NCBI RefSeq assembly: GCF_002002885.1 | Contig: NZ_CP019510.1 | Location: 3,100,001 to 3,164,000 of the forward strand | Length of the DNA: 64,000 nt | Source: Janthinobacterium sp. LM6 | GTDB lineage: Bacteria; Pseudomonadota; Gammaproteobacteria; Burkholderiales; Burkholderiaceae_D | Reading direction: 5' to 3' | In this document: piece after piece, positions 21,753 through 29,464 of the stretch | Layout of the letters: every line of letters starts with the position of its first letter | Position numbering within the stretch: position 1 is the first letter of the stretch | The notes under the pieces: generated by a model | Database searches by the model: none | Told to the model about the DNA's origin: nothing | What the model saw: the letters and a program-made list of their open reading frames with translations, nothing else | Made by a program: the position numbers and the translations under genes

Positions 21753-21897
21753 TGTGTCTCCTGGTGGTTTTTGTCATGGCGCCATTGCCGCCTCGTGAGT
21801 AGCACGACGCAGCCAGATTCTAGCCCAGGCGGCCAAGATTCCAGAAGGAAAACCGTACTTTGGCGTGCGCGCCAGCCCGGAAGCTTGTCTTGCGGGC

Positions 21898-21928
21898 AAA
21901 AAAACAGCCCCGGAAGTGGCCGGGGCTG
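21898..21928 (-). terminator. rho-independent terminator of the GalNAc catabolic operon
   Basis: Read on the minus strand, a 9-bp GC-rich stem (CAGCCCCGG paired with CCGGGGCTG, 21905-21913 and 21920-21928) with a 6-nt loop is followed by seven T residues. It sits 33 bp after the sugar-porter stop codon, marking the end of that operon. Confidence 0.85.
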
Positions 21929-21960
21929 GAAAGGAGACTGCTACAAATGGTTACTTTGGC

Positions 21961-23748
21961 TTACTTTGAAAAGTGCGCCTCGATCTCTTCCAGTGTCTTG
22001 CCTTTGGTTTCCGGCAGCAGGAAGGCCGCCGCCAGGAAGTACAGCACCGTGCAGCCGGCGCCGAAGAAGAACAGTGTCGAATAGCCATGCAAGCCGACGG
22101 TCGGCAGGAAGATGGCGGCGATCACCGTCGAGACGAACTGGTTCACCAGCAGGGCGATGCTCATGCCGTTCGAGCGGATACGCGTCGGCATCAGCTCGGA
22201 CAGGGCCAGCCACACGCACACGCCCGGTCCCACGGCAAAGCTGGAAACGAACACGCAGATGGCAATCGCCACCAGCCAGCCGTGCGTGGACGAGGGCACG
22301 GGGCCCAGGCTGGCCTTCTCGATGCGCAGCGGCGCCTCGCGCCCGGCGGCCGGGTCGGCGAAGGGGGTCAGGTGCAGTTTGCGGAAGAACACGCCGATCA
22401 CGCTGTCGGCCTGCACGGCGTCCGCGCGGGCGATGGACACCTGGCGCAGCACGGGATCGTCGCTGCGCAGGCTTTTCACGTTGGTGAAGGGGCCGTAGGC
22501 GTAGGCGATGGTCAGCTGCTGCGGCGTGCCGTCGGCAGCCGCGCCCAGGGCCGCCAAGGTGGCCGCATCGAGGCGCAAGACCAGGGCGTCGCCCTGCACC
22601 TGCGCCGCGATGGCGGGGCGCACGTCGGCAAGGTGCGCTTCTGCGCCGCGGAACAGCAGGCCGGCCGCCAGCAGCGAGACGACGATGCCGCCCGTGCCCA
22701 GCATCAGCAGGAATTTGCGGCCTTTGCGGTCCACCAGCAGCACGGCCACCACTGTCATCACGGCGTTCAGCACCTTCAATAACACGTCCGCCATGTTGGC
22801 CGAGGCGCCCGACAGGCCCGCCTGGTTCAGGATATTGACGACGTAGGCGAGGATGGAATTGATGCCCGTCGCCTGCGTGCAGGCGAGGATCAGGCAAGCG
22901 AGCAGGAAGGGCAGCACGTAGCGGCGGCTCAGCAGCGGATCCCTGGCCTTGCCGCCGGCCTTGGCTGTATTTTCCGGCGTATCCTGCATCTCGCGCAGTT
23001 CGATGTCGGCATCGGCGGGCAAACGCGTGCGCAGCAGCGACTGGCGCGCCTGCTCGATGCGGCCCCGTTGCGCCAGCCAGCGCGGCGATTCGGCCAGCAG
23101 CAGGGCGCCGATGGTAAACACGAGGCCCGGCGTCAGGCAAACCCAGAAGATGCTGCGCCAGGCGTGGTCCTTGGCGGTAAAAATGGCGGCGATGCGGCCC
23201 GCTTCCGGCAACGCTTGCGCCGCCTGCGTGGCCGTTTCCACCGTCTGCGCCTGCAGCAGGCCGATCAGGGCGGCGGCCACCAGGCCGATGGTCAGCAGCA
23301 GCTGGAACAGGGCGGCACCGCGTCCGCGCTGCTGCGCGGGCAGGCATTCGGCCAGGTACAGGGGCACGACGACGCCGATCAAGCCGCCGCTGATGCCTTG
23401 CAGCAGGCGGCCCAGCAGCAGCGGCGTGTAGCCGTCGGCCAGCGCGATCAACGGGATGCTGGCGCTGAACAGGGCGCCGGCCAGGAACATCACCCAGCGC
23501 CGGCCCAGGATATCGGCCAGGGCGCCGGCGAACAGCGAAGACAGGACGGAGCCCAGGAGCACGGCGGCGACGATAAAACTCAGCTGCTGGGCCGTCAGTT
23601 TCCACGCCACGGAGGCTGTCGATTCCAGGTAGGGGAGGGCGCCGGCGATGATGCCGATGTCTATGCCGTACAGCAATCCCCCCATGCCGGCAATAAATAG
23701 CAGGTAGCGCATGGCCCACACGGGGGCCTTGTGTGACGTGTCGTGCAT
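21961..23748 (-). CDS. MFS sugar porter with enlarged periplasmic-type loop, predicted GalNAc permease
   Basis: The 595-residue protein has the sugar-porter motifs ADILGRRW after helix 2, DRKGRK between helices 8 and 9 and PETKGK at the C-terminus, so it belongs with GalP/XylE-like proton symporters. It is about 120 residues longer than usual because of a hydrophilic insert at about residues 365-490, plus a lengthened loop near 165-200. As the last gene of an operon for GalNAc breakdown it is the best candidate for inner-membrane GalNAc uptake; that substrate is inferred from context only. The start has a GGAG ribosome-binding site. Confidence 0.88.
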   Translation of the reverse strand: MHDTSHKAPVWAMRYLLFIAGMGGLLYGIDIGIIAGALPYLESTASVAWKLTAQQLSFIVAAVLLGSVLSSLFAGALADILGRRWVMFLAGALFSASIPLIALADGYTPLLLGRLLQGISGGLIGVVVPLYLAECLPAQQRGRGAALFQLLLTIGLVAAALIGLLQAQTVETATQAAQALPEAGRIAAIFTAKDHAWRSIFWVCLTPGLVFTIGALLLAESPRWLAQRGRIEQARQSLLRTRLPADADIELREMQDTPENTAKAGGKARDPLLSRRYVLPFLLACLILACTQATGINSILAYVVNILNQAGLSGASANMADVLLKVLNAVMTVVAVLLVDRKGRKFLLMLGTGGIVVSLLAAGLLFRGAEAHLADVRPAIAAQVQGDALVLRLDAATLAALGAAADGTPQQLTIAYAYGPFTNVKSLRSDDPVLRQVSIARADAVQADSVIGVFFRKLHLTPFADPAAGREAPLRIEKASLGPVPSSTHGWLVAIAICVFVSSFAVGPGVCVWLALSELMPTRIRSNGMSIALLVNQFVSTVIAAIFLPTVGLHGYSTLFFFGAGCTVLYFLAAAFLLPETKGKTLEEIEAHFSK

Positions 23749-23798
23749 GAAAACTCCGGGACGGGGTTGAGGTTGGGGGCTGGGTCTAGAGACTGAAT

Positions 23799-24893
23799 CT
23801 AGCGGGTGGAAAGATCGATGGCCGCGCCTTCGACGAAGACGGACACTGGCTGTAGTGTGGAGTCGAGGACGACGATGTCGGCCCAGGCGCCGGGCGCCAG
23901 GCGGCCCCGTTCGGATTCGCCCAGGTAGTCGGCCGGGTACAGCGACAAGCGGTTCGAGGCGTCGGCCAGATCCAGGCCCAGGTCGACGAAATTGCGCAGG
24001 GCCTGGTCCATGGTCAGCACGCTGCCGGCCAGCGAGCCCGTGGCCAGGCGCACGCAGCCCATGCATTTATAGACGCGCTGCGTGCCCAGTCCGTATTCGC
24101 CATCGGGCATGCCGGTGGCCGAGGTGGCGTCCGTCACGCCGTACAGGCGCGGGATGGCGCGCAGGGCCGCGCGCAGGGCGCCCTTGGCCACGTGCTGCAG
24201 GTCGGGGATGATTTCCGCGTATTCGGCATGCGCGAGAGCCGCGCCCACCATGCCCGGGTCGTAGTGCGTCATGCCCGTCATGCCGTTGTACAGGTGGGTA
24301 AAACCGGAGACGCCGGCCTTGAGCGCCGCCACGCCTTCGTCATACGTGCCGGCGCTGTGGCCGATCTGCACGCGGATGCCCATCGCCGCCAGTTGCGGGA
24401 TCAGTTCCAGGTGTCCGGGGATTTCCGGCGCCATGGTCAATACCTTGATGGGGGCGATGGCGTGAAAGCGCTGCACCAGCGCCAGGCTGGCCTGCACCAC
24501 GTCGGGAGGCTGCGCGCCCAGGCGGTGCAGGTTCAGGAACGGGCCTTCCAGGTGCACGCCCAGCATGCGCGCGCCGTTGGCAGGGCGCTCGGCGATGACG
24601 CCGGCCAGGCCTTGCAGGGCGCGCAGGATCGACGGTTCTTTCGCCGTCAGCGTAGTGCCCAGCAGGGCCGTGGTGCCGTGGCGCGCATGCACTTGCGCCA
24701 CGGTGGCGCCCGCGTTTGCGCCTTCCATGATGTCGACGCCGGCAGCGCCGTGCACGTGCAGGTCGATAAAGCCGGGCAGGATGGTCAGCGCGCTGTCGGC
24801 GGCAGGGTCTTCTTGTATCTGGACGATGCGCTGGTCAAAGGTGATGGTGCCCGTGATCCAGCCAGATGGGGTAAGGATTCTGCCGCTCAGCAT
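23799..24893 (-). CDS. nagA: N-acetylhexosamine-6-phosphate deacetylase (NagA/AgaA type)
   Basis: The 364-residue amidohydrolase removes acetate from GlcNAc-6-P or GalNAc-6-P. It shows the metal-site HVHG (His46, His48 in GFIDLHVHG), IGHSAGTYDEG near 177, THLYNGMTGM and the catalytic Asp in DATSATGMPDG. Sequence alone cannot separate NagA from AgaA; placement between agaR and a sugar porter, in an operon with agaS and agaZ, argues for GalNAc-6-P (AgaA function). It starts 3 bp after the stop of the DeoR-type regulator gene. Confidence 0.9.
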   Translation of the reverse strand: MLSGRILTPSGWITGTITFDQRIVQIQEDPAADSALTILPGFIDLHVHGAAGVDIMEGANAGATVAQVHARHGTTALLGTTLTAKEPSILRALQGLAGVIAERPANGARMLGVHLEGPFLNLHRLGAQPPDVVQASLALVQRFHAIAPIKVLTMAPEIPGHLELIPQLAAMGIRVQIGHSAGTYDEGVAALKAGVSGFTHLYNGMTGMTHYDPGMVGAALAHAEYAEIIPDLQHVAKGALRAALRAIPRLYGVTDATSATGMPDGEYGLGTQRVYKCMGCVRLATGSLAGSVLTMDQALRNFVDLGLDLADASNRLSLYPADYLGESERGRLAPGAWADIVVLDSTLQPVSVFVEGAAIDLSTR

Positions 24894-24896
24894 GTG

Positions 24897-25664
24897 TTAT
24901 TCCGCTATAAAAAGTTCGATGCCCAGCTTTTGCAGCCCTTCGCGGTACTCCTGGCTGATGCTGGCATCGGTGATGACGGTATCGACGCGGTCCAGCTGCA
25001 CGATGCGGTGCAGGCTGACGCGGCCGAACTTGGAGGCGTCCGTGAGGACGATGATTTTCTTCGCCCGTTCCACCATCTTGTGGTTCAGGCTTGCTTCCGC
25101 TTCGTGGTGGGTGGTGACGCCGAACTGCAGGTCGAAGCCGTCCACGCCCAGGAACAGCTTGTCGAAGCTGTACGCCTGCAGGCAGGTTTCGGCCTGGCTG
25201 CCCTGGATCGACAGCGACTGCTTGCGCAGCAGGCCGCCCGTGAGGATCAGGTCCACGCCGGGGGCGTCGGCCAGCTCCCATGCGATGTTGAGGCCATTCG
25301 TCGCCACCGTCACGCCGGTGGCATCGCGCAGATGGCGCGCCAGCGAGATGGTGGTGGTGCCCGAGTCGATGATGATGTTGTCGCCCGGTTCCACCAGCCG
25401 CGCCGCATAGGCGCCGATGCGCTCCTTCTGCTCGTGGTTGATGGCATCCTTCTGGCGTATCGTGTGCTCGGGCGGCGGCGTGCGCGTCAGGGTCGCGCCG
25501 CCGTGGCTGCGCGTGGCCATGCCTTGCGCTTCCAGCGCATTCAAGTCGCTGCGGATGGTGACCGCGGACACGCCGAGCTTTTCCACCAGATCGGTCACTT
25601 GCACCGAGCCCTGCTGGGCAAGCATTTGGAGGATGGATTCACGGCGTTGGCTGGTATTTCGCAT
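24897..25664 (-). CDS. agaR: DeoR/GlpR-family repressor, AgaR-like
   Basis: The 255-residue protein has the DeoR-family winged helix-turn-helix (residues 5-55, VSAVTIRSDLNALEAQG) and a C-terminal sugar-phosphate sensing domain with IIDSGTTTISLARHL (about 97-112) and GVDGFDLQFGVT. AgaR of E. coli and Shewanella, in this family, represses GalNAc genes; reported AgaR sites share the core CTTTC. Multiple CTTTC/GAAAG copies lie in both regulatory regions of this locus, which supports the AgaR assignment over other DeoR members. It lies inside the operon it would control, giving autoregulation. Confidence 0.8.
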   Translation of the reverse strand: MRNTSQRRESILQMLAQQGSVQVTDLVEKLGVSAVTIRSDLNALEAQGMATRSHGGATLTRTPPPEHTIRQKDAINHEQKERIGAYAARLVEPGDNIIIDSGTTTISLARHLRDATGVTVATNGLNIAWELADAPGVDLILTGGLLRKQSLSIQGSQAETCLQAYSFDKLFLGVDGFDLQFGVTTHHEAEASLNHKMVERAKKIIVLTDASKFGRVSLHRIVQLDRVDTVITDASISQEYREGLQKLGIELFIAE

Positions 25665-25699
25665 GGTGGCGGGCTCAGTAAAAAATGAAAATACCGAGC

Positions 25700-27046
25700 T
25701 TAACAGATTGCCGCTTCGGCAATGGCGGCCACTGCCGCATTGCGGTTGCAGGCGCGCGCATATTGCGCCAGCAGGCTGCCGATCTTGTGCTCGATCAAGG
25801 CCGGTGCCTGCGCCTGCAGGCTGCCCTGCACCACGGCCAGGTACTGTTCCGGCAAATGCTGGCTCAGGAGCGGCAGCGGAATCGCCACGGCGTCCAGGTT
25901 GGCCAGCAGTTTGCCGACGGCGGCCGCCACTTCCGGCTCGCCCCAGTAATAGCGGCAACGGTCGCTCAAGCCGTAGCGGCGCATCAGGCGCTGTTCTTCC
26001 GGCGTGCCCAGGTAATGCTTGATCCAGTTCTTCGGCTTGGCCACCATCACGTCGTCGAGCACCTGCATCAGCTGCGAGGTGGCGTGCGCCGGCAGCAGTT
26101 CTTCCTCGATCTGGCACAGGGCGAACAGCGCCTCGCGCAGGGCGAAGGTGGCGGCCGGGCCCACTTTCAGGATGGCGAAATGGTCGCGCACCATGGCGTG
26201 CAGGGCGGACTCGCGCTGGTAGTCGGTGGAATGGGCTTCGAACACGAGGCCAGGCTGCTCGGCGACAAAGGCCGACAGCTCGGCGGCGGCATCCGCATCG
26301 TAGTGCTGGATGCTGCTCTGGTCGAAGTCGACGCCCGGCTGCACGACCATGGCGATGACCCGGCGCCAGGCGTCGTGCAGGCCGTTGTCGAGGAAGGCGC
26401 GGCAATGCACGTCCAGGGTGCGGCGCGCCGCCTGCGGGCTGGTGACGGCGCCGGCCTGCGCCAGCGACGCTTCGCCGCCGGGAATCGGCACTTCCGTGCC
26501 GATCACGTAGACGGGCGGCGCGAAGCCGGCGGCGGCCGCCGCTTCCTCGGCGACGATGCACAGGCGCGCCGAACGGGCGGCCACGGTTTCATCGTCGAGC
26601 TGCAAGGGGTCGTCGGCACAGCGCATGCTGCAATCGAGGTGGATTTTATGGAAGCCGGCCGACGCATACGCGGCGATCAGCGTTTCGGCGTGGCCCATCG
26701 CGGTGGCCGCATCGAGGTGCTGCCAGGCGTTCGGACCCAGGTGGTCGCCGCCCAGCACCAGGCGGCTGGCCGGAAAACCCTGTTCGCGGGCCAGTGCCAG
26801 CATGGTGTCGCGGAAAACGGTTGGTGTCATGCCCGTGTAGCCGCCGAACTGGTCGACCTGGTTCGACGTCGCCTCGACCAGCAGCACGGTGTCGTATTCG
26901 CTGGCCACGCGCATGGCGGCGCGCAGCACGCTCGGGTGGCTGCAGCAGACGGCGTACAGTCCCACGCGCTCGCCGCGGCGGTGCGCCTTGATCACTTGCT
27001 GGATCGGGGACAGGGTAAAAGTCGGGTTTTCCGCTTGCTTCATCAT
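25700..27046 (-). CDS. agaZ: AgaZ/GatZ/KbaZ-type D-tagatose-bisphosphate aldolase accessory subunit
   Basis: The 448-residue protein carries the AgaZ family pattern: VGLYAVCCSHPSVLRAAM (about 28-45), LLVEATSNQVDQFGGYTGM, LGGDHLGPNAWQ and the C-terminal HYLGTPEEQRLMRRYGLSDR...YYW. In enteric bacteria KbaZ/GatZ stabilise the catalytic aldolase KbaY/GatY; other annotation schemes name AgaZ a tagatose-6-phosphate kinase, and this is unresolved. No agaY-like gene is in the window. ATG 27046 (second ATG at 27043) has an AAAGG ribosome-binding site and overlaps the kinase stop by 4 bp. Confidence 0.88.
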   Translation of the reverse strand: MMKQAENPTFTLSPIQQVIKAHRRGERVGLYAVCCSHPSVLRAAMRVASEYDTVLLVEATSNQVDQFGGYTGMTPTVFRDTMLALAREQGFPASRLVLGGDHLGPNAWQHLDAATAMGHAETLIAAYASAGFHKIHLDCSMRCADDPLQLDDETVAARSARLCIVAEEAAAAAGFAPPVYVIGTEVPIPGGEASLAQAGAVTSPQAARRTLDVHCRAFLDNGLHDAWRRVIAMVVQPGVDFDQSSIQHYDADAAAELSAFVAEQPGLVFEAHSTDYQRESALHAMVRDHFAILKVGPAATFALREALFALCQIEEELLPAHATSQLMQVLDDVMVAKPKNWIKHYLGTPEEQRLMRRYGLSDRCRYYWGEPEVAAAVGKLLANLDAVAIPLPLLSQHLPEQYLAVVQGSLQAQAPALIEHKIGSLLAQYARACNRNAAVAAIAEAAIC

Positions 27047-27996
27047 GTTGACGCCTTTGTATGTTGTCGTATCAAAAGGGCCGCGCCGCGCGCGCCGCCG
27101 GCGTCGCCAAAGCGCGGCGGCAGGATAGGCGGCACGTGCACGCCGGGGAACAGGTGGCGCTTGACGGCGGCCGGCAGCTTGTCGTACAGGTGCGGCAGCT
27201 TGGACAAACCGCCGCCGAGCACGATGACGTGCGGGTCGTAGGCCAGCACCAGGCCGGCCAGCGCGTGGCCCAGCACGTCGAGGTGCACGGCGACCGTGCG
27301 CTGGGCCACGGCGTCGCCCATGTTGGCGCGCGCCACGATGGCCAAAGGCTCTGCGCCGTCGCCGCCGAAATGCGCGTGGATTTTGCGCATGGCGGGGCCG
27401 GAGACATAGCGCTCCAGGCAGCCCGCCTTGCCGCATGGGCAGGGATACTCGGCCAGGCCGTGCTGCGCCAGCAGGGTGGCGGGCAGGCTCCAGTGGCCCC
27501 ATTCGCCGGCCACGCCGTTAAAGCCGCGCAGCAGCTGGCCGCCCACGCAATAGCCGCCGCCGGCGCCCGTGCCGAGGATGGCGCCGAACATGCTGGCGGC
27601 ATTGTCGGCCGCGCCGCCCTGCGCTTCCGACAGGGCGAAGCACTGGCAATCGTTGCCGATGGCGACAGGGCGCTGCAAGGCTTGCTGCAGGGTTTGCGCC
27701 ACCAGGCGGCCGTTCAGGGCCGGCACGTTGGAGCTGAGCTGGCGTCCGCTGGCGCTGTCGATCACGCCGGGCAAGCCGATGCCGACGGGCGCCGTCGTGC
27801 CCAGGGCGGCGTCGCCGCGCGCCACCAGGTCGACGATCGCTTGCACGAAGGCGGCAAAATCGTCGCCCGGCGTGGCCACGCGCTCGCGGAACACCTCGGC
27901 CAGCGCGCCGTCGCGGTCGGCAAAGGCGACCAGCTCCATCTTGCTGCCGCCGATGTCGATGCCGTGGTAGCCGGCGGCGTGATTAGAATTGGTCAT
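27043..27996 (-). CDS. agaK: ROK-family N-acetylhexosamine kinase, predicted GalNAc kinase
   Basis: The 317-residue ROK kinase has the ATP-binding HGIDIGGSK (11-19), the catalytic Asp116 in IGNDCQC, GTGAGGGY, and the zinc-binding ROK signature CPCGKAGCLE. ROK kinases phosphorylate GlcNAc (NagK), fructose, glucose or, in Shewanella AgaK, GalNAc; the operon argues for GalNAc at O6. The start is uncertain between 27996 and 28002; both overlap the end of agaS, implying coupled translation. The stop overlaps the agaZ start (ATGA). Confidence 0.85.
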   Translation of the reverse strand: MTNSNHAAGYHGIDIGGSKMELVAFADRDGALAEVFRERVATPGDDFAAFVQAIVDLVARGDAALGTTAPVGIGLPGVIDSASGRQLSSNVPALNGRLVAQTLQQALQRPVAIGNDCQCFALSEAQGGAADNAASMFGAILGTGAGGGYCVGGQLLRGFNGVAGEWGHWSLPATLLAQHGLAEYPCPCGKAGCLERYVSGPAMRKIHAHFGGDGAEPLAIVARANMGDAVAQRTVAVHLDVLGHALAGLVLAYDPHVIVLGGGLSKLPHLYDKLPAAVKRHLFPGVHVPPILPPRFGDAGGARGAALLIRQHTKAST

Positions 27997-29119
27997 GGCC
28001 ATAGATGGTGACGCCCTGCACGACACGGTTGACGATGCCGCCGGCGAATGGATTGTCGGGGCGCAGTTGCAGCAGCGCGGACTGGTGCAGCGCATATTGC
28101 TGCGCCATCAGCAGCCACAGCGGGGCCAGCCAGGCGTCGGGCCAGGCCGGAGCGTCGGCTGACAGGTCGCCGCCGATGCCTACCGTCAGGCACGCCTGCG
28201 CCACGCTGTCGCGCTGCAGTTCTTTCAATAAATCGTCTTCGTACTGGCGCGCCAAGGGCTTGCTGCTGCGCAGCAGGATCACCAGCGACTCCGTGGTGAC
28301 GGCCGATTTCGGGCCGTGGCGGAAGCCCAGCGCGGTATTCGCCATCGCCATCACGCGGCCGCCCGTCAATTCCAGGATTTTCAGGGCCGCTTCCTTGGCC
28401 AGCGCTTCCAGCGGGCCGCTGCCCAGGTAGACGACGCGCTGCACGGGTGTTGAACCCAGCTGCGCCACGCGCGCCGACCAGTCGCGCAAGGCTAGGTCGC
28501 CCAGCTGCGCCAGGGTTTCCAGGCGATGCAAATCCGTGTCCTTGCCCAGCACCGACAGGGCCGCCAGCAGCATGCTGCTAAAGCTGCTGGTCATGGCGAA
28601 GCCGCGGTCGCAGCTGCCTTCCGGCATCAGCAGGTTATAGGTGTTGCTGTCGTTGGCGCCCTGGCGCGCCAGCTTGCCGTCCGCGTTGCAGGTGATGTTC
28701 AGGAAGCGCGCGCCGGGCACGACCTGGCGCAGCAGTTCCACGGCCGCCAGGCTTTCCGGGCTGTCGCCGCTGCGGGCAAACGAGACGAGCAGGGTGGGGG
28801 CGTCCGCTTCCAGATACAGCTCATGGTGCGTCAGCAGGGTCGTGGTGGCGATGGCGCGGATCTGCGCAGGCCAGGCTGCATTCAGGGTATCGACGACGAT
28901 TTCGCCCACATAGGCCGAGCTGCCGGCGCCCGTCAGGATGACGCGTTGCTGCGGATTGGACAGCGCGTCGCCGAGGAAGGCGGCCAGGGCCGCTTGTTCG
29001 TTGCGCAAAATGCCGGCCAGCGCGCGCCAGATGGCTGGCTGGTGGGCGATTTCCTCGGCCGTGTGCAGGCCGCCGATGTCGCGCCAGGTTTGAATGTCAC
29101 GCTGAAGAAGGGTAGTCAT
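27983..29119 (-). CDS. agaS: galactosamine-6-phosphate deaminase/isomerase, SIS family
   Basis: AgaS converts galactosamine-6-phosphate to tagatose-6-phosphate plus ammonia. The 378-residue protein has two SIS domains: the first with ILTGAGSSAYVGE (about 61-73) and VSFARSGDSPES (about 112-123), the second with RVVYLGSGPLEALAKEAALKILELTGGRV, the usual AgaS pattern. It resembles glucosamine-6-phosphate synthase isomerase domains but lacks the glutaminase part. It is the first gene of the operon, with a TTGACT-N17-TATGCT promoter and predicted AgaR sites upstream. No strong ribosome-binding site is seen before the ATG. Confidence 0.92.
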   Translation of the reverse strand: MTTLLQRDIQTWRDIGGLHTAEEIAHQPAIWRALAGILRNEQAALAAFLGDALSNPQQRVILTGAGSSAYVGEIVVDTLNAAWPAQIRAIATTTLLTHHELYLEADAPTLLVSFARSGDSPESLAAVELLRQVVPGARFLNITCNADGKLARQGANDSNTYNLLMPEGSCDRGFAMTSSFSSMLLAALSVLGKDTDLHRLETLAQLGDLALRDWSARVAQLGSTPVQRVVYLGSGPLEALAKEAALKILELTGGRVMAMANTALGFRHGPKSAVTTESLVILLRSSKPLARQYEDDLLKELQRDSVAQACLTVGIGGDLSADAPAWPDAWLAPLWLLMAQQYALHQSALLQLRPDNPFAGGIVNRVVQGVTIYGHDQF

Positions 29120-29145
29120 GAGAGGTCAGTAAAGTGTTTGTTGGA

Positions 29146-29197
29146 GAAAGCATAAATACTAAATTTCGAAAAGTCAAATACGAAAGTAAAACGAAAG
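29146..29197 (-). promoter_or_regulatory. agaS promoter with flanking AgaR-core repeats
   Basis: On the minus strand a -35 TTGACT (29172-29177) and -10 TATGCT (29149-29154) are separated by 17 bp. CTTTC cores (seen as GAAAG on the plus strand) lie at 29182-29186 and 29193-29197, 11 bp apart just upstream of the -35, and at 29146-29150 overlapping the -10. CTTTC is the core reported for AgaR operators in Proteobacteria, so repression of agaS by the operon's own DeoR-type protein is inferred. A further GAAAG lies at 29310-29314. Confidence 0.65.
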
Positions 29198-29387
29198 TAA
29201 ATAGTTGTGTGTCTTGCGAAATAATGTCGTTTTAAAGGCCGTGAAACATGCTGCGGTGCAGCGTAAAAGCATGTGGCGGCGCGGCCTGTCGCTGAAATGC
29301 GACGGTAACGAAAGTATGTTTTGTGTAATTTTGGCTAAACGTAAGATAAGTGCGCCAATTCTGGGCATTTTATTAATAAAGTGACGC

Positions 29388-29435
29388 TTTAACTTTCTTT
29401 TTGTTGACGATATTTATTTTTCTTCTTAAAGTAAT
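29388..29435 (+). repeat. 48-bp promoter-operator element, copy 1 (GH31 gene)
   Basis: This 48-bp stretch is repeated at 36181-36228 with one mismatch (C at 29425, T in the other copy). It contains a CTTTC core at 29393-29397, a -35 TTGACG at 29404-29409, a 17-bp T-rich spacer and a -10 TAAAGT at 29427-29432. It ends 29 bp before the GH31 start codon; another GAAAG lies at 29453-29457. It is read as the AgaR-controlled promoter of the GH31/TonB receptor operon. Confidence 0.7.
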
Positions 29436-29464
29436 TTCATTGAATCACTTCTGAAAGCCCGCTG

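Noticed and set aside
21961..29119. Reading the minus-strand operon as N-acetylglucosamine (nag) rather than GalNAc catabolism
   Set aside because: The deacetylase and ROK kinase alone would allow it, but agaS, agaZ, the DeoR-type regulator with CTTTC arrays and the GH109/GH31 genes point to GalNAc. A NagB-type deaminase is absent.
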